In this document: one piece after another, positions 5,731 through 6,527 of the stretch
Numbering within the stretch: the first letter of the stretch is position 1
Layout of the letters: every line of letters begins with the position of its first letter
NCBI GenBank assembly: GCA_902766525.1
Contig: CACXDX010000185.1
Location: 1 to 6,527 of the forward strand
Length of the DNA: 6,527 nucleotides
DNA from: an uncultured Bacillota bacterium
GTDB taxonomy: Bacteria; Bacillota; Dehalobacteriia; UBA7702
Direction: 5' to 3'
Made by a program: the position numbers and the translations under genes
The notes under the pieces: generated by a model
Database searches by the model: none
What the model was told of the DNA's origin: nothing
Seen by the model: the letters and a program-made list of their open reading frames with translations, nothing else

Positions 5731-6527
5731 ATGTTGGCTGAGCTCGTTGTGGAGAATTTCGCTCTCATAGAACATCTGCAAATGGAATTTCATACGGGTC
5801 TGAACATCATCACCGGTGAGACCGGTGCCGGTAAATCTCTGCTGACCGATGCCGTCGGCCTGCTCCTCGGCGGCAAAGGCGATCGCGAGATGATTCGGCG
5901 CGGGGCCGGAAAAGCTCTGATTGAAGGGGTATTTTCGGGCCCTTTTTCTGATGGCGCCGCGAAGTTTCTCGCCGAAAACGAGATGGATGAGGATACGATC
6001 ATCATCCGCCGGGAGATGAACGGCGAAGGCAAAAACGTCGTCCGCGTCAACGGCCAAAGGGTGACGCTCTCCTTTTTGGAGCGGCTCGCGGCGAAGCTGA
6101 TGAACATTCACAGCCAGACGGAGCATTTCGCCCTCTTCAAAGAAGAAGAACAGCTGGCGCTCCTCGACCGTTTCGGCGGCAAGGGGCTGCTTAAGCAAAA
6201 GGATGAAGTGGGAAAGGCCTATTTCGTTTGGCAGGAAAAGAAGAAGGCTCGGGAAAATCTGGAAAGAAAGACCGCCGACAAGGAAGAGCGCCTCGATTAT
6301 CTGCGTTTCCAGCTGAAAGAGATCGAGGGACTTCATCTCTCCGCGGGAGAGAAGGAGGAACTGCTCGGCGAAGGTAAGCTGCTCTCCACCGCTTCTTCCC
6401 GCTACGAGGAGGCGCAGAACGTCTACGTTTCGTTAAACGGCGGGGAATACGGTTCCGCCGTCGATGACGTCTGCCGCGCCGCCGAAGGGCTCAAACGCAT
6501 CGCCGAAGCTGATGACACCCTCTTAAA
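5731..6527 (+). CDS. recN: DNA repair protein RecN, N-terminal part (cut by window edge)
   Basis: SMC-like ATPase that gathers and aligns double-strand DNA ends during recombinational repair. About 265 residues are present; complete RecN is roughly 550-570, so the rest including Walker B lies past base 6527. The start reads MLAELVVENFALIEHLQMEF, typical of RecN, and the Walker A motif is GETGAGKS (29-36). NIHSQTEH (125-132) occupies the place of the more usual NIHGQHEH of other RecN proteins, a noticeable change. After about residue 155 the sequence becomes rich in Lys, Glu and Leu, consistent with entry into the coiled coil. ATG 5731 follows GGAG (5718-5721) at nine-base spacing, 24 bases after argR. 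No stop codon occurs up to the window edge, so this is an edge truncation, not a broken gene. Confidence 0.95.
   Translation, partial: MLAELVVENFALIEHLQMEFHTGLNIITGETGAGKSLLTDAVGLLLGGKGDREMIRRGAGKALIEGVFSGPFSDGAAKFLAENEMDEDTIIIRREMNGEGKNVVRVNGQRVTLSFLERLAAKLMNIHSQTEHFALFKEEEQLALLDRFGGKGLLKQKDEVGKAYFVWQEKKKARENLERKTADKEERLDYLRFQLKEIEGLHLSAGEKEELLGEGKLLSTASSRYEEAQNVYVSLNGGEYGSAVDDVCRAAEGLKRIAEADDTLL

Noticed and set aside
5059..6336. Long minus-strand open frame of 425 codons
   Set aside because: It is the antisense shadow of mnmM, argR and recN, all of which have clear family motifs on the plus strand; GC-rich codon use opens such frames.

Overview
The window reads as a chromosomal operon segment from a member of the Bacillota (Firmicutes). 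Every gene points the same way. The order OLE RNA - oapA - dxs - tlyA - nadK - mnmM(ytqB) - argR - recN is the classic Firmicutes isoprenoid/rRNA-modification/arginine-repressor/recN cluster, which usually follows xseA-xseB-ispA upstream (outside this window). Third codon positions are GC-rich, so this is not a low-GC Bacillus or Clostridium. I cannot place it reliably below phylum; Clostridia or Negativicutes are the best guesses.

Region 1 (1 to about 485) has no credible protein gene but is densely folded. It contains a 9-bp long-range helix, a 6-bp helix closing a multi-hairpin domain, and a GUGA-capped stem-loop inside a longer closing stem. It sits directly upstream of a four-helix membrane protein gene and of dxs. 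I read it as the 3' part of an OLE (ornate, large, extremophilic) RNA, whose 5' end lies before base 1. Region 2 (502-1056) is oapA, the OLE-associated membrane protein, starting at an uncommon TTG codon with a good ribosome binding site. Region 3 (1085-3735) holds dxs (first step of the MEP isoprenoid pathway) and tlyA (rRNA 2'-O-methyltransferase), overlapping by ATGA. Region 4 (3736-3816) is an 81-base AT-rich gap with a strong-looking sigma-70-type promoter and an inverted repeat. Region 5 (3817-5706) holds nadK, a YtqB/MnmM-type tRNA methyltransferase and argR, tightly packed. Region 6 (5731 to the end) is the N-terminal part of recN, cut by the window edge.

The OLE RNA and OapA form a membrane ribonucleoprotein in other Firmicutes, and their co-transcription with isoprenoid genes is characteristic. 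The remaining genes are housekeeping: isoprenoid precursor supply, ribosome and tRNA modification, NADP+ synthesis, arginine regulation and recombination repair. The most interesting part of the window is the OLE RNA/oapA module, a described but rare and still incompletely understood system. I see no mobile element, CRISPR array, tRNA or rRNA gene.
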